This document shows, piece by piece, positions 27,301 to 34,465 of a DNA stretch of 64,000 nucleotides. The notes beneath the pieces were generated by a model, which ran no database searches, was not told where the DNA came from, and saw nothing but the letters and a program-made list of their open reading frames with translations. Positions within the stretch are counted from its first letter, which is position 1, and every line of letters starts with the position of its first letter. The position numbers and the translations under genes were made by a program. The stretch is from JAJAZB01 sp964244295 (GTDB lineage: Bacteria; Bacteroidota; Bacteroidia; Cytophagales; Spirosomataceae): assembly GCA_964244295.1 (NCBI GenBank), contig CAXTIG010000033.1:1-64000 (forward strand), written 5' to 3'.

Positions 27301-27708
27301 GGCACTGGCGCTGGCTTCGGGGAAAACCTCCGGCGCTACCGCCCCCGTGGTGCGGCGACTGAGTACGATGACCTTGCCGGTCAGTTCAAATTGCAGGCGC
27401 AGGGGCCGCAGCAGTTGCTCAAGCACCAGCGAAAGCGGCTGGTTGTCGGCCTGGAGCGTTACGGTGCGGTCGGGTTGGATGAGCGTCGAACTGTACACGA
27501 AGCGTACACTGGCCTTGCGTTCGATGTCGCGCAGGGCGGCGCGGACGGGCTGGTCGGCCAGTTGCAGCGAAATGCGCCGTTCGAGCAGGTCCTGGGCGTG
27601 GGTGTCGTGGGCCAGGGCCGCGCCGAGGGCGGCGGTCAGGAGAAGCAGATGCACGAGGGTAAGGCGCATGGCAATCCACCAGAACTCCGGAAGTGGAGTT
27701 TTTTTCAT
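24304..27708 (-). CDS. SusC/RagA TonB-dependent transporter with STN signalling domain
   Basis: A 1134-residue outer membrane transporter, starting MKKTPLPEFWWIAMRLTLVH at 27708. Domains in order: signal, STN (about 35-100, ISLQLADQPVRAALRDIERK), carboxypeptidase-regulatory-like beta domain (about 140-220), plug with VVVIGYGTQKKSDLTGSVATV (about 228-248), then a 22-strand-type barrel. The STN domain is the hallmark of transporters that signal through FecR to an ECF sigma factor, and both genes lie just upstream. It is energised by a TonB system such as the one at 45.8-48.8 kb. Confidence 0.95.
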   Translation of the reverse strand: MKKTPLPEFWWIAMRLTLVHLLLLTAALGAALAHDTHAQDLLERRISLQLADQPVRAALRDIERKASVRFVYSSTLIQPDRTVTLQADNQPLSLVLEQLLRPLRLQFELTGKVIVLSRRTTGAVAPEVFPEASASAQPQVVTISGRVTASETGEALTGVSVSVKGTTRGSTTDGSGRYAVVVDGPGSTLVFSFVGYAPQEIAVGSRSTLDVQLVADAKSLNEVVVIGYGTQKKSDLTGSVATVPVNEIRKVAVTSLDQALQGRAAGVQITQNSGAPGGTTTIRIRGGNSIQGDNEPLYVIDGIPFKNDGAGSGSNFNVLSTLNPSDIESISVLKDASSTAIYGSRGANGVVIITTKRGKAGRSVVNFESYYGVQNVRRKYPVLNGSEYAQLVNDANTNEGRAAVYTPEQVAAFGAGTDWQDEIFRQAPIQNYQLSLSGGDERTQYALGGGYFQQGGIVTNSDFNRYSFRINLDRKLTSKLKIGNSLTVNRTVTNQSRTDGDLGSLGQVTIAALQFPPILPVYNPDGTYLISPSNFTADNPAALARENKNTLTAYRIFGNVFGDYQIAPALALRVVLGIDAVLQNRHSYLPRSVGSGLAQGGAASVSNSQGVTWLNENLLTYTRTFNAVHSLTALVGFTQQANRSESSTASARNFVNDNLGTGNLGSGSVPLVPSSNIGTWGLQSYLARVNYGFKDKYLLTASFRADGSSRFGANKRYGYFPSAALAWRISEEEFLKAVPVLSDLKLRATYGLTGNQDGIGNYPAYSLLGTQNYVFGNTVATGIGPNQIANPDLSWETTSQADLGLDVGLLNDRITLTADAYLKRTRDLLLNVTIPSTSGYSSAIKNLGRVENKGFELSISSRNTDGIFKWNTDLNFALNRNKVLDIGGAPQIFAGQVANIGQNLNSGIVRVGEPLGSFYGYVTDGLYQTADELAALADPQARKPGDRRYADLNGDKKIDDLDRAIIGRAQPKFIGGLSNTFSYKGLELTVFLQGVSGSQILNANRFELEYLNGTTNQSRDVLNRWTPTNTATDIPRATTTRPANRISSRQIEDGSYLRLKNVQLAYNFPARVLNALKIQSLRVYATAQNYATWTNYSGYDPEVNRFGQDSRSQGFDYASYPAAKTWMLGLNVGF

Positions 27709-27865
27709 AGGTTTGAACAGGTTTTGGTTGAACTGTAAGACGTTGGCCGAAATCAAATCCCCGCCGCCTACTTTGGGCAAGCCCGGACGCCAATCCGGGT
27801 GGGGATGCTGAGCGGGAACCACGCGCCAACGGGGTTTCCGCTTTTTTTGTGGGTTGAGGTTTTAC

Positions 27866-28060
27866 ATGGATACTGGATTTTGGATGGTGGATGATTTTGA
27901 AATTGGGTTTGTATTTCGATTATTTAAGTGCGAAGGTCACGCTGAGCGGAGTCGAAGCGCGGTGCGGCTGGTCAGCGTCGGCCCACCGCACCGCGCTTCG
28001 ACTCCGCTCAGCGTGACCTTCGCACGTTTTCGCCTGAATCCAAAATTCACCATCCTCTTC
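27866..28060. repeat. Composite palindrome: GTCACGCTGAGC element inside a word palindrome
   Basis: The inner part is a perfect 39-bp inverted repeat (27929-27967 and 27986-28024) of the GTCACGCTGAGC family. Outside it are word repeats, GGATTTTGGATGGTGGATG at about 27875 and the inverted words AATCCAAAATTCACCATCC at about 28035. The whole lies between fecR and susC and would fold in their shared transcript. Confidence 0.85.
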
Positions 28061-29165
28061 ACTGGCATCCCGCGCTGTGGACCACGATGCGGCCGTCGAG
28101 GGTTTCGTAACGGGCTTCGATGGCTTTGCACACGATGGCGAGTTTTTCAAAAAGCGGTTCGTCGGTCAGGGAAATCGTCAGCAGGCAGCGGCGCAGCAGG
28201 TCTTCGTCGTACACGATGTCCACGCCGTAGGCCACTTCCAGGGCCTCGAATACGTCGGTGACGGGGGCGTCGTTGAAGGCAAAGTTGGGTTTGGCCGCGA
28301 CTTCGGGCAGCAGGGCGGGGCGCTCCACCAGCGACTTGGTCAGGTGTTCGTCGGCCCGCGAAAACACCGCCCGCTGGTTGGGCGTCAGCACGAGGGTTTC
28401 CTCGGCCCGTTGGGTGCGGGTGGACACGGCCACCCGGCCCGTGCGCACCTCCACGGTGGTTTGGGCGGCTCCGTCGAAAGCAGTGACCCGAAAACTGGTG
28501 CCCAGCACTTTCGTCGTCAGTTCGTTGGCCGTTACCAAAAACGGCTGCCGGGGATTTTTCACGACCTCAAAAAACGCCTCACCGCTCAGGTACACCTGCC
28601 GGGTGTCGGCGGCAAAGCGGGTCGGAAAGCTCAACCGGCTGGCGGGTTGCAACGTCACGCGGCTGCCGTCGGGCAGGGCGAAGGTTTGCGGCTGAGGGCT
28701 GGTGTTGTGCCGCTCGGTGAGGGCGCTACCCGCCTGGCTGACGAGTTGGCGGTACGTGACCGGGCGGCTGGCGGAAGGGGCCACGCCCCATTTCCAGGCC
28801 CCCCAGCCCAGGCCCAGCAACACCAACACGCTGGCCGCCACGCGAAGCCAAACGGGGTTGAGCCAACGCACCCGCCCGGCGGCGCTTTCCGGCGCGGGGT
28901 CGAGGGTGAGTTGTTCCGTGGTTTGCTGAATGGCGCGGGCGATTTCCTCGTCGCTCAGGTCCGGTTCGTGGGTCTGGACGGCCAGCACCAGGGCGCTGGC
29001 CTGGGTCAGGACGGGTTGCCGGGCCGGGTTTTGGCGGGCGTAGTCGAGCCAGAAGTCCGCTTCGTCGGCGGCGGCAACGCCACGCACCCAGCGGCGAAAC
29101 GACTCGTCGAAGGCAAACTCCCCGGCGCTGAACGTGGAATAATCGGGCATGGGTGAAAGGGCCAT
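28059..29165 (-). CDS. FecR family anti-sigma factor
   Basis: A 368-residue inner membrane protein with one membrane segment (about 108-126, WLRVAASVLVLLGLGWGAW). The cytoplasmic N-terminal region would bind the sigma factor. The periplasmic FecR domain contains LPDGSRVTLQPASRLSFP and KVLGTSFRVTA, and a DUF4974-type C-terminal domain follows. The start could also be Met6 (29150). It lies between the ECF gene and susC, the usual order for surface signalling. Confidence 0.93.
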   Translation of the reverse strand: MALSPMPDYSTFSAGEFAFDESFRRWVRGVAAADEADFWLDYARQNPARQPVLTQASALVLAVQTHEPDLSDEEIARAIQQTTEQLTLDPAPESAAGRVRWLNPVWLRVAASVLVLLGLGWGAWKWGVAPSASRPVTYRQLVSQAGSALTERHNTSPQPQTFALPDGSRVTLQPASRLSFPTRFAADTRQVYLSGEAFFEVVKNPRQPFLVTANELTTKVLGTSFRVTAFDGAAQTTVEVRTGRVAVSTRTQRAEETLVLTPNQRAVFSRADEHLTKSLVERPALLPEVAAKPNFAFNDAPVTDVFEALEVAYGVDIVYDEDLLRRCLLTISLTDEPLFEKLAIVCKAIEARYETLDGRIVVHSAGCQ

Positions 29166-29240
29166 TTAATCACCGATAGTTCAGCGGGCGGGGGGGATAC
29201 TGTTTTTGGGGAAAGTTTTTTTTGAAATAAGCAGTCAAGA

Positions 29241-29338
29241 AGAATTAAAATATCGAATAAAAAACAAAAAATAAAGAATGTAAAAGCCTTAAATTCAATA
29301 TTTTACATTCATTATTTTGTATTCGATATTTTAATTCT
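29241..29338. repeat. AT-rich word palindrome between the ECF gene and fecR
   Basis: The left arm (29241-29285) and right arm (29301-29338) are imperfect inverted copies built from words such as ATTCGATATTTTAATTC. It is a sharp AT-rich island in a GC-rich region. The stop codon of the sigma-factor gene lies in the right arm. Confidence 0.85.
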
Positions 29339-29939
29339 GATTGCTTAAAATTACCCCCAGTACCACCAGCAGCGTCAGGTCGGCGGCGTGGTCGCGGAGT
29401 TTGGTAAGCGCCTGTTGAAGCAAATTGGAAACACTCTGCGGGGCAATGTCCATCACTTCGGCGGTTTGTTCGCGGCTCAGGTCCTGGAAAAAACGCAGGT
29501 ACACCACTTCCTGCTGGCGCTTGGGCAGGGCTTCGAGGAGGCGCTTCAGGTGCAGGGCCAGGTGCCGCGTGGTTTCGTCGGCGATGAGCGCGTCCTGCAC
29601 GTTGAATTCCACGTCGAACAGGGCGTCTTCATCAGGTAGGATGGAGCGGAAGGGCTGGGTTTGGAGCGCCAGCCGGTAGAGGCGGCGGCGGAGCGAAGCC
29701 ATCAGGTAGGCCTTCACCGGAATGGCAGGGTCGAGGTTGGCGCGGCGTTCCCAGATTTGCAGAAAAACGTCCTGAATGCAATCCTTGACCGATTCGGGGT
29801 TGGTCGAAAACTTGCTGCCGTAATGAAACAAGGGCCGGAACAGCGCCTGCATGAGCGGAGCCATCGCCTCGCGCTCGCCCCGGAGCAGGCGGTGCCAATC
29901 TGGCTGAAGCGCATCGTCGGGCAGGTGGAGGTGGGCCAT
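29331..29939 (-). CDS. ECF RNA polymerase sigma factor
   Basis: A 202-residue sigma-70 family protein with region 2 (KDCIQDVFLQIWERR, about 51-65) and region 4 (LPKRQQEVVYLRFFQDLSREQTAEVM, about 140-165). Bacteroidota sigma factors of this type are controlled by FecR and a SusC with an STN domain, both present directly downstream. The C-terminal residues, LSNQN, run into a repeat arm. It likely switches on the SusC/D and oxidoreductase genes when their ligand is present. Confidence 0.94.
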   Translation of the reverse strand: MAHLHLPDDALQPDWHRLLRGEREAMAPLMQALFRPLFHYGSKFSTNPESVKDCIQDVFLQIWERRANLDPAIPVKAYLMASLRRRLYRLALQTQPFRSILPDEDALFDVEFNVQDALIADETTRHLALHLKRLLEALPKRQQEVVYLRFFQDLSREQTAEVMDIAPQSVSNLLQQALTKLRDHAADLTLLVVLGVILSNQN

Positions 29940-30046
29940 CGGTAACTCCGGGGTTTAACCAACCCAAAAGTAGCAGGCAACCCACGACAAATTTGATTTT
30001 TTGGTGAAAGTCGGCGGGTTACTTTTCCCGAAAATCAGAAAAAAGG

Positions 30047-30129
30047 GGTCACCCTGAGCGGAGTCGAAGGGTGGTGCGGCAGGTCAGCGCTGGCCCACCG
30101 CACGCCCTTCGACTCCGCTCAGGGTGACC
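30047..30129. repeat. GTCACCCTGAGC palindromic element
   Basis: Arms 30047-30079 and 30098-30129, almost perfectly inverted, with the central GGTCAGCGCTGGCCCACCG shared with the elements at 22641 and 27929. It lies between the ECF gene and the sulfatase pseudogene, about 100 bp upstream of the sigma-factor start codon. Confidence 0.9.
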
Positions 30130-30158
30130 TCCCGCACTTGAAAAACTAAAATCCTACT

Positions 30159-31301
30159 TCACTGCTCCGCCTTACTCCAATCGAAAAGCGAATGCTGGGC
30201 GGGCGCTTGCGCCTTGCGCATTTCCTCCCGCAACGCCGCCACCCGCTGGGGTTGCTGGGCGGCGAGGTTGGTGGTTTCGCCCAGGTCGCGGGCGAGGTCG
30301 TAGAGTTCCAGCCGTTCGGGTTGCCCTTCTTTTTTAAACCGAATCAGCTTCCAGTCGCCCTGGGTGACAGCCTGCCGCAGTTCGCCCTCGTTGAACTGCC
30401 AGAACAAAGCCCGGCCTGGCGAGGCCCGTCCCGGCGCGGGAGCCGCTCCGCCCCGCAGCAACCCGGCGAGTGAAATCCAGTCGCCCGCCGGAATTGGGGC
30501 ACCGCTGAGTTGGCAGAGGGTGGGCTGAATATCCCAGTTGGCCGAGGGGGTGTTGCTCACCCGCCCCGCCGGAGCGCCCGGCCCCTGCACCAGCATCGGC
30601 ACCCGGATGCCGCCTTCGTACAAATCGCGCTTCACGCCGCGCAGCGGGCCGTTGGAGTCGAAAAACTCCGGGTCGGCCCCGCCTTCGTGGTGGGGGCCGT
30701 TGTCGGAGGTGAAAAAAAACGCAGGTGTTTTTATCCAATCCCAGGCTTTTCAACAAAGCGAGAGTTTGCCCACCTCGCCATCGAGGAGGTTGAGCATAGC
30801 GGCAAAGGCGGCGTGGGGCTGGGTGGCGTACAGGCTAGGTGGGCGTGGCGGTGGTCGAGGTAGCCCAGAAATTCGTCCCCGCCTTTCAACTGGGGTGCTC
30901 CTGGCGAATCTTCCGTGCCGAGGCCCCACTTGCCAAACATTCCCGTGGCATAGCCGTTGAATTTTAACCGTTGGCTTAGGGTCGTGTCGCTGGCGCGGAG
31001 GGCCACCTCGCCGTTGCCGCACGTAGGCGTCGTGTGGTTGCCCGTCATCAACGCGCAGCGCGAGGGCGCACCACGGTGCTGCCCGCGTAAAAGCGGGTGA
31101 ATTTCGTACCCTGCCGGGCCCTGTCGTCGAGGTGGGGCGTGGGTACGCGCCCGCCGGGGTTGTAGCAGGTGAGGTTGCCGTAGCCGAGGTCGTCGGCGAG
31201 GATGTAGATGAGGTGAGGTTGGGCGGAGCCTGTCGGTTTTGGCCGAATGTCTGAACGGTGATTTCCGAAAACAGCAGCACAGTGAGAAATGCGGGGTTCA
31301 T
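30159..31301 (-). pseudogene. Arylsulfatase, multiply frameshifted
   Basis: Sulfatase-family fragments appear in successive frames. They are: signal-like start MNPAFLTVLLFSEI (31301); HLIYILADDLGYGNLTCYN; LMTGNHTT and DTTLSQRLKFNGYATGMFGKWGLG; LYATQPHAAFAAMLNLLDGEVG; LKSLGLDKNT; FFTSDNGP; and the C-terminal RDLYEGGIRVPM...GDWKLIRF. Lesions I can place are a 5-bp tandem duplication at 31210-31219, two indels around the active-site motif (about 31060-31076, expected CAPSR), an internal deletion near 30830 that removes several tens of residues, a 2-bp duplication near 30760-30764, and an 8-base homopolymer at 30712-30719. The formylglycine motif is destroyed, so it is not functional. Flanking genes are intact, so poor sequence quality alone is unlikely. 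Confidence 0.85.
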
Positions 31302-31349
31302 CCGGTGACAAATGGCTTTGAAAGCAAGCGGCCCAGGTTGAAAAACCAA

Positions 31350-32138
31350 TCACAAACTGCTCGTCCGCCCGCCGTCCACGGCTAGGGCCACGCCGTTGAT
31401 GTAGGCCGCCGCCGGGGTACACAGAAAGGCTGCCGCCGCGCCAAATTCATGGGCTTCGCCGAAGCGTCCGGCGGGGATATCGGCCTTCATCGCCGTTTCA
31501 ATTTCTTCCTGACTTTTGCCCGAGGCTTTTGCCCGCATTTCAGCCACGGCATCGAGGCGGGCCGTGCGGGTGTAGCCGGGTAGCACGTTGTTGACGGTGA
31601 TGCCGAACGGCCCCAGTTCACCGGCCAGCGTTTTGGCCCAAGCCGCCACCGCCCCCCGAATGGTGTTCGACACGCCCAGGCCCGGCAAGGGCTGTTTCAC
31701 CGAGGTGGAAATGACGTTGATGATGCGCCCGAAACCGGCCTTTTTCATTCCCGGCACCAGCGCCTGCACGAGTAATTGATTGCAAACGAGGTGCGCACTG
31801 AACGCGGCCAGAAACGCCTCTGGGGTGGCGTCGAGAATCGGTCCACCCGCCGGGCCACCCGTGTTGTTGATGAGAATGTGGGTGGTCGCAACGCGTTGCC
31901 GGTACGCAGCCAGCGCGGTTTTCAGCGTTTCCGGGTCGGAAAAATCGGCGATGGCGTAGCTGTGCTGCTGGCCTTTGGCCGTGTCGAGTTCGGCGATACG
32001 GGTTTTTAGTTTTTCTTCGTTGCGAGCTAGAAGCGTCACGTTTGCGCCGAGGAGGGCGAGTTCGACCGCCGTGGCCCATCCCAGGCCCTGGGTGCTGCCG
32101 CCGACGAGGGCGTTTTTGCCGGTTAAATCAAGGTTCAT
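31350..32138 (-). CDS. SDR family oxidoreductase with atypical active site
   Basis: A 262-residue short-chain dehydrogenase fold: GGSTQGLGWATA (about 13-24), LINNTGGP (about 88-95) and the Ser region VISTSVKQPLP. The catalytic Tyr-x3-Lys is absent; the aligned stretch reads SNTIRGAVAAWAK. This Asn/Arg version is known from a subgroup of SDRs annotated as oxidoreductases without a proven reaction. It therefore may not be a standard dehydrogenase. It lies head to head with the methyltransferase gene. Confidence 0.88.
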   Translation of the reverse strand: MNLDLTGKNALVGGSTQGLGWATAVELALLGANVTLLARNEEKLKTRIAELDTAKGQQHSYAIADFSDPETLKTALAAYRQRVATTHILINNTGGPAGGPILDATPEAFLAAFSAHLVCNQLLVQALVPGMKKAGFGRIINVISTSVKQPLPGLGVSNTIRGAVAAWAKTLAGELGPFGITVNNVLPGYTRTARLDAVAEMRAKASGKSQEEIETAMKADIPAGRFGEAHEFGAAAAFLCTPAAAYINGVALAVDGGRTSSL

Positions 32139-32146
32139 GGAAATGG

Positions 32147-32216
32147 GTTACGATTTACAAATTCAAAAGTGCGTTCGTGCCGCCAAAATCGTAAATCGTA
32201 CCTCGTAAATCGCAAC
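32147..32216. repeat. TTACGATTTAC word palindrome
   Basis: Left words GGTTACGATTTACA (32147-32160) and right words ATCGTAAATCGTACCTCGTAAATCG (32188-32212) are inverted. It fills the divergent promoter gap between the SDR and methyltransferase genes. Confidence 0.75.
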
Positions 32217-32219
32217 TCC

Positions 32220-32960
32220 TTGAATTTTTCTCGCCGCAGCCCCGACCGCGAACGGATGGACGACCTCACGCTGGCTACCGATGCCCTGCGCCAAAACCTG
32301 CGTGAACTCGAAGTAACCAACCGCCTGCTGGGGGGGAACGGGGTGACGCTAAGGGGAATTGCGGAATTAGTGAATTTTCAACTCTCAAGCGGAACGCCGC
32401 CCGTTCTCAATTCTCAGTTCTCAATTTGTGATTTGGGCTGCGGTGGCGGGGATATGCTGCGGTTGATGGCGAAATTTTTCCGAAAAAAAGGCATTTCCGC
32501 CGCGCTGACGGGGGTGGATGCCAACGCGTTCATGCTCGATTATGCCCACGAACAGACCCGCGACTTTCCCGAAATCAGCTACCGCCAACTCGACGTTTTT
32601 TCGGAAGAATTTTCAGAAACCTCGTTCGACGTGGTGACGATGACGCTGTTTTGCCACCATTTTACCGACGACCAACTGGTTGAACTTTTCACGACCTTGC
32701 GGCGGCAAACGCGTTTGGGCTTGGTCATCAACGATTTGCACCGGCACCCGTTGGCGTATTACAGCATCTGGGCGATTGCGACGCTGCTGCGTACCTCGCA
32801 CCTGTACCGGCACGATTCAAGGCTGTCGGTGGCGCGGGCCTTTCGGCGCAGCGAACTCGAAAGCCTGCTCCGACGGGCGGGGTTTACGCGGTTCCGGGTT
32901 GTCTGGCGCTGGGCCTTTCGCTGGGAGGTGGTAGCCTGGTGTAGGGAAGGGGATAAATGA
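32220..32960 (+). CDS. Class I SAM-dependent methyltransferase
   Basis: About 246 residues from a TTG start at 32220 (LNFSRRSPDRERMDDLTLAT). Alternatives are an ATG at 32169 inside a repeat and the ATG at 32256. The SAM-binding motif ICDLGCGGGDMLR is clear, followed by the acidic residue in LTGVDANAFML. Family members near MlaD or isoprenoid genes can methylate lipids or quinone precursors; the substrate is not readable here. Between the N-terminal helix and the SAM motif is an insertion, VNFQLSSGTPPVLNSQFS, encoded by word repeats. Confidence 0.85.
   Translation: MNFSRRSPDRERMDDLTLATDALRQNLRELEVTNRLLGGNGVTLRGIAELVNFQLSSGTPPVLNSQFSICDLGCGGGDMLRLMAKFFRKKGISAALTGVDANAFMLDYAHEQTRDFPEISYRQLDVFSEEFSETSFDVVTMTLFCHHFTDDQLVELFTTLRRQTRLGLVINDLHRHPLAYYSIWAIATLLRTSHLYRHDSRLSVARAFRRSELESLLRRAGFTRFRVVWRWAFRWEVVAWCREGDK
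32361..32426. repeat. In-frame TTCTCAATTCTCAG word repeat in the methyltransferase gene
   Basis: The right part repeats TTCTCAATTCTCAGTTCTCAA. The left part contains inverted-type words (GAATTGCGGAATTAGTGAATT). The frame stays open and the stretch encodes low-complexity sequence just before the SAM-binding motif. Confidence 0.7.
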
Positions 32961-33136
32961 GACTCCATGTGCCCTTTCCAGCCCCTGGCTTGCGTAATAC
33001 GCCATTCGACCGAACGAAAAAGTATTTCTGAGGCGTTCAACAGGGGCGGCAACGTGACGAACGGTCGGGAATTGTCGGTGTCAATGTCCAACTTTGCGCC
33101 GTTTTCGGTACGCTCACCGCCGCACGCTCCTTGTTT

Positions 33137-34117
33137 ATGAAACGCTCCAAAGAAGTAAAAGTGGCCATTCTGGCCGTTGTGACGGGGGTCATCCTCTACT
33201 TCGGCTTTAATTTTCTGAAAGGCTCCGAGTTATTTTCCAACGAAAACGAATACTACGTTCTCTACGATAACGTGGGCGGGTTGACCGTTTCCAATTCGGT
33301 GATGCTCAATGGCTTGTCAGTAGGTCGGGTGAAAGATATCCGGATTTTGCAGGAACGCAGCAACCACCTGCTCGTCACGCTTTCGGTGCAACGGAACCTG
33401 AAACTTCCCAAAACTACCGTCGCTTCGCTGGCCGATGGTGGTTTGCTCGGTGGCAAAACCATCAATCTGCTGGTCGAACCCGGTGGACCGTCGCTCAATG
33501 ACAAAGACACCCTGCGGGCGGTGGCGGCGAAGGGCCTGCAATCGCTGATTCAGGAACAGGCCCTGCCGGTGCTCAAAAGCGCCGATTCGCTGATGGTGGT
33601 GCTCAGAAAAGTAGTTGGGCGGTTCGACTCGACGGCCTACGTCGTGAACCGGATGATCAGAACCGCCGACCTCACGCTGAGTACCGTGGGTGGTACCGTG
33701 CGTACCATCGATGCTACCGTAGGAGAAAATCGCGCCAACCTGGCCACGGTCATGGCCAATTTCAACCGGCTCTCGACTTCGCTCATCGAAACAGAAAAGG
33801 AAATCAAACCCCTGCTGGGTAAGGCCAACTCGGTGATGGATTCGCTGCGGGTCATCAGCCTGAGCCAGACGCTCAACCGGGCCAACGCCGCCGTGGCGTC
33901 GTTGCAGGGCCTGCTCGCCGACGTGCAGGCAGGCAAGGGTACGGCGGGCAAACTACTGAAAGACGAGGCGTTTTACGGCAATGTGAACCGCACGATGGTC
34001 AGCCTGGAAAAACTGCTCACCGACCTGCGCCAGCAACCCAAACGCTACGTGCATTTCTCGCTTTTTGGACGGAAAGACAAGAAGGCGGTGGTCGATTCGT
34101 TGCAGAAGGGGGAGTGA
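33137..34117 (+). CDS. MlaD/MCE family lipid-transport protein
   Basis: A 326-residue protein with one N-terminal membrane helix (about 8-24, VAILAVVTGVILYFGFNFL) and an MCE domain (about 38-115, including YYVLYDNVGGLTVSNSV and ADGGLLGGKTINL). A long helical periplasmic tail follows. MCE proteins form rings that carry phospholipids between membranes. The usual ABC permease and ATPase genes are not adjacent. The start ATG at 33137 is preferred over a TTG two codons upstream. Confidence 0.92.
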   Translation: MKRSKEVKVAILAVVTGVILYFGFNFLKGSELFSNENEYYVLYDNVGGLTVSNSVMLNGLSVGRVKDIRILQERSNHLLVTLSVQRNLKLPKTTVASLADGGLLGGKTINLLVEPGGPSLNDKDTLRAVAAKGLQSLIQEQALPVLKSADSLMVVLRKVVGRFDSTAYVVNRMIRTADLTLSTVGGTVRTIDATVGENRANLATVMANFNRLSTSLIETEKEIKPLLGKANSVMDSLRVISLSQTLNRANAAVASLQGLLADVQAGKGTAGKLLKDEAFYGNVNRTMVSLEKLLTDLRQQPKRYVHFSLFGRKDKKAVVDSLQKGE

Positions 34118-34218
34118 AAAAAGCCGTGGTACGATTCTTTATTTGTTGAGAAAAACAAGCCTCATCGCGCTGATCAGCGTATATTTTCAACAGGTATAAA
34201 TCAAACCTCATCGCTCCA

Positions 34219-34386
34219 ATGGTACCGTCCCCCAATTCCTACGTCAACGTCATGCAGGGTATGCGTGACGACCTCCGGGAGATGCTCTACGACATCTCCG
34301 ACCTCACGTCCATCCGCAACAAACAGCGGGAAAAATTCAAGTCCGACCTGCAAAAGCTCATCAACCGGTCTAAGGCAGGGCATTGA
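34219..34386 (+). CDS. Small hypothetical protein, 55 residues
   Basis: An ATG-started frame, MVPSPNSYVNVMQGMRDDLRE, ending INRSKAGH. The sequence is soluble, charged and strongly helical, with no membrane segment or known motif. Its codon use looks like that of the neighbours. It lies alone between the MlaD gene and a word palindrome that separates it from the convergent tpiA. I do not recognise a family. Confidence 0.55.
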   Translation: MVPSPNSYVNVMQGMRDDLREMLYDISDLTSIRNKQREKFKSDLQKLINRSKAGH

Positions 34387-34398
34387 ACTTGAGGAGAA

Positions 34399-34459
34399 GG
34401 AAAAAAGGAAAAGGGAGAAAGGAAACAGCAATGATTCCTTTCTCCCTTTTCCTTTTTCC
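34399..34459. repeat. GGAAAAAGGAAAAGG word palindrome
   Basis: Purine arm 34399-34424 and pyrimidine arm 34435-34459 are inverted, each made of GGAAAA/GGGAGAAA words. It sits between two convergent genes, where a hairpin ending in a T-rich tract could stop transcription from the plus strand. Confidence 0.88.
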
Positions 34460-34465
34460 AAACCT

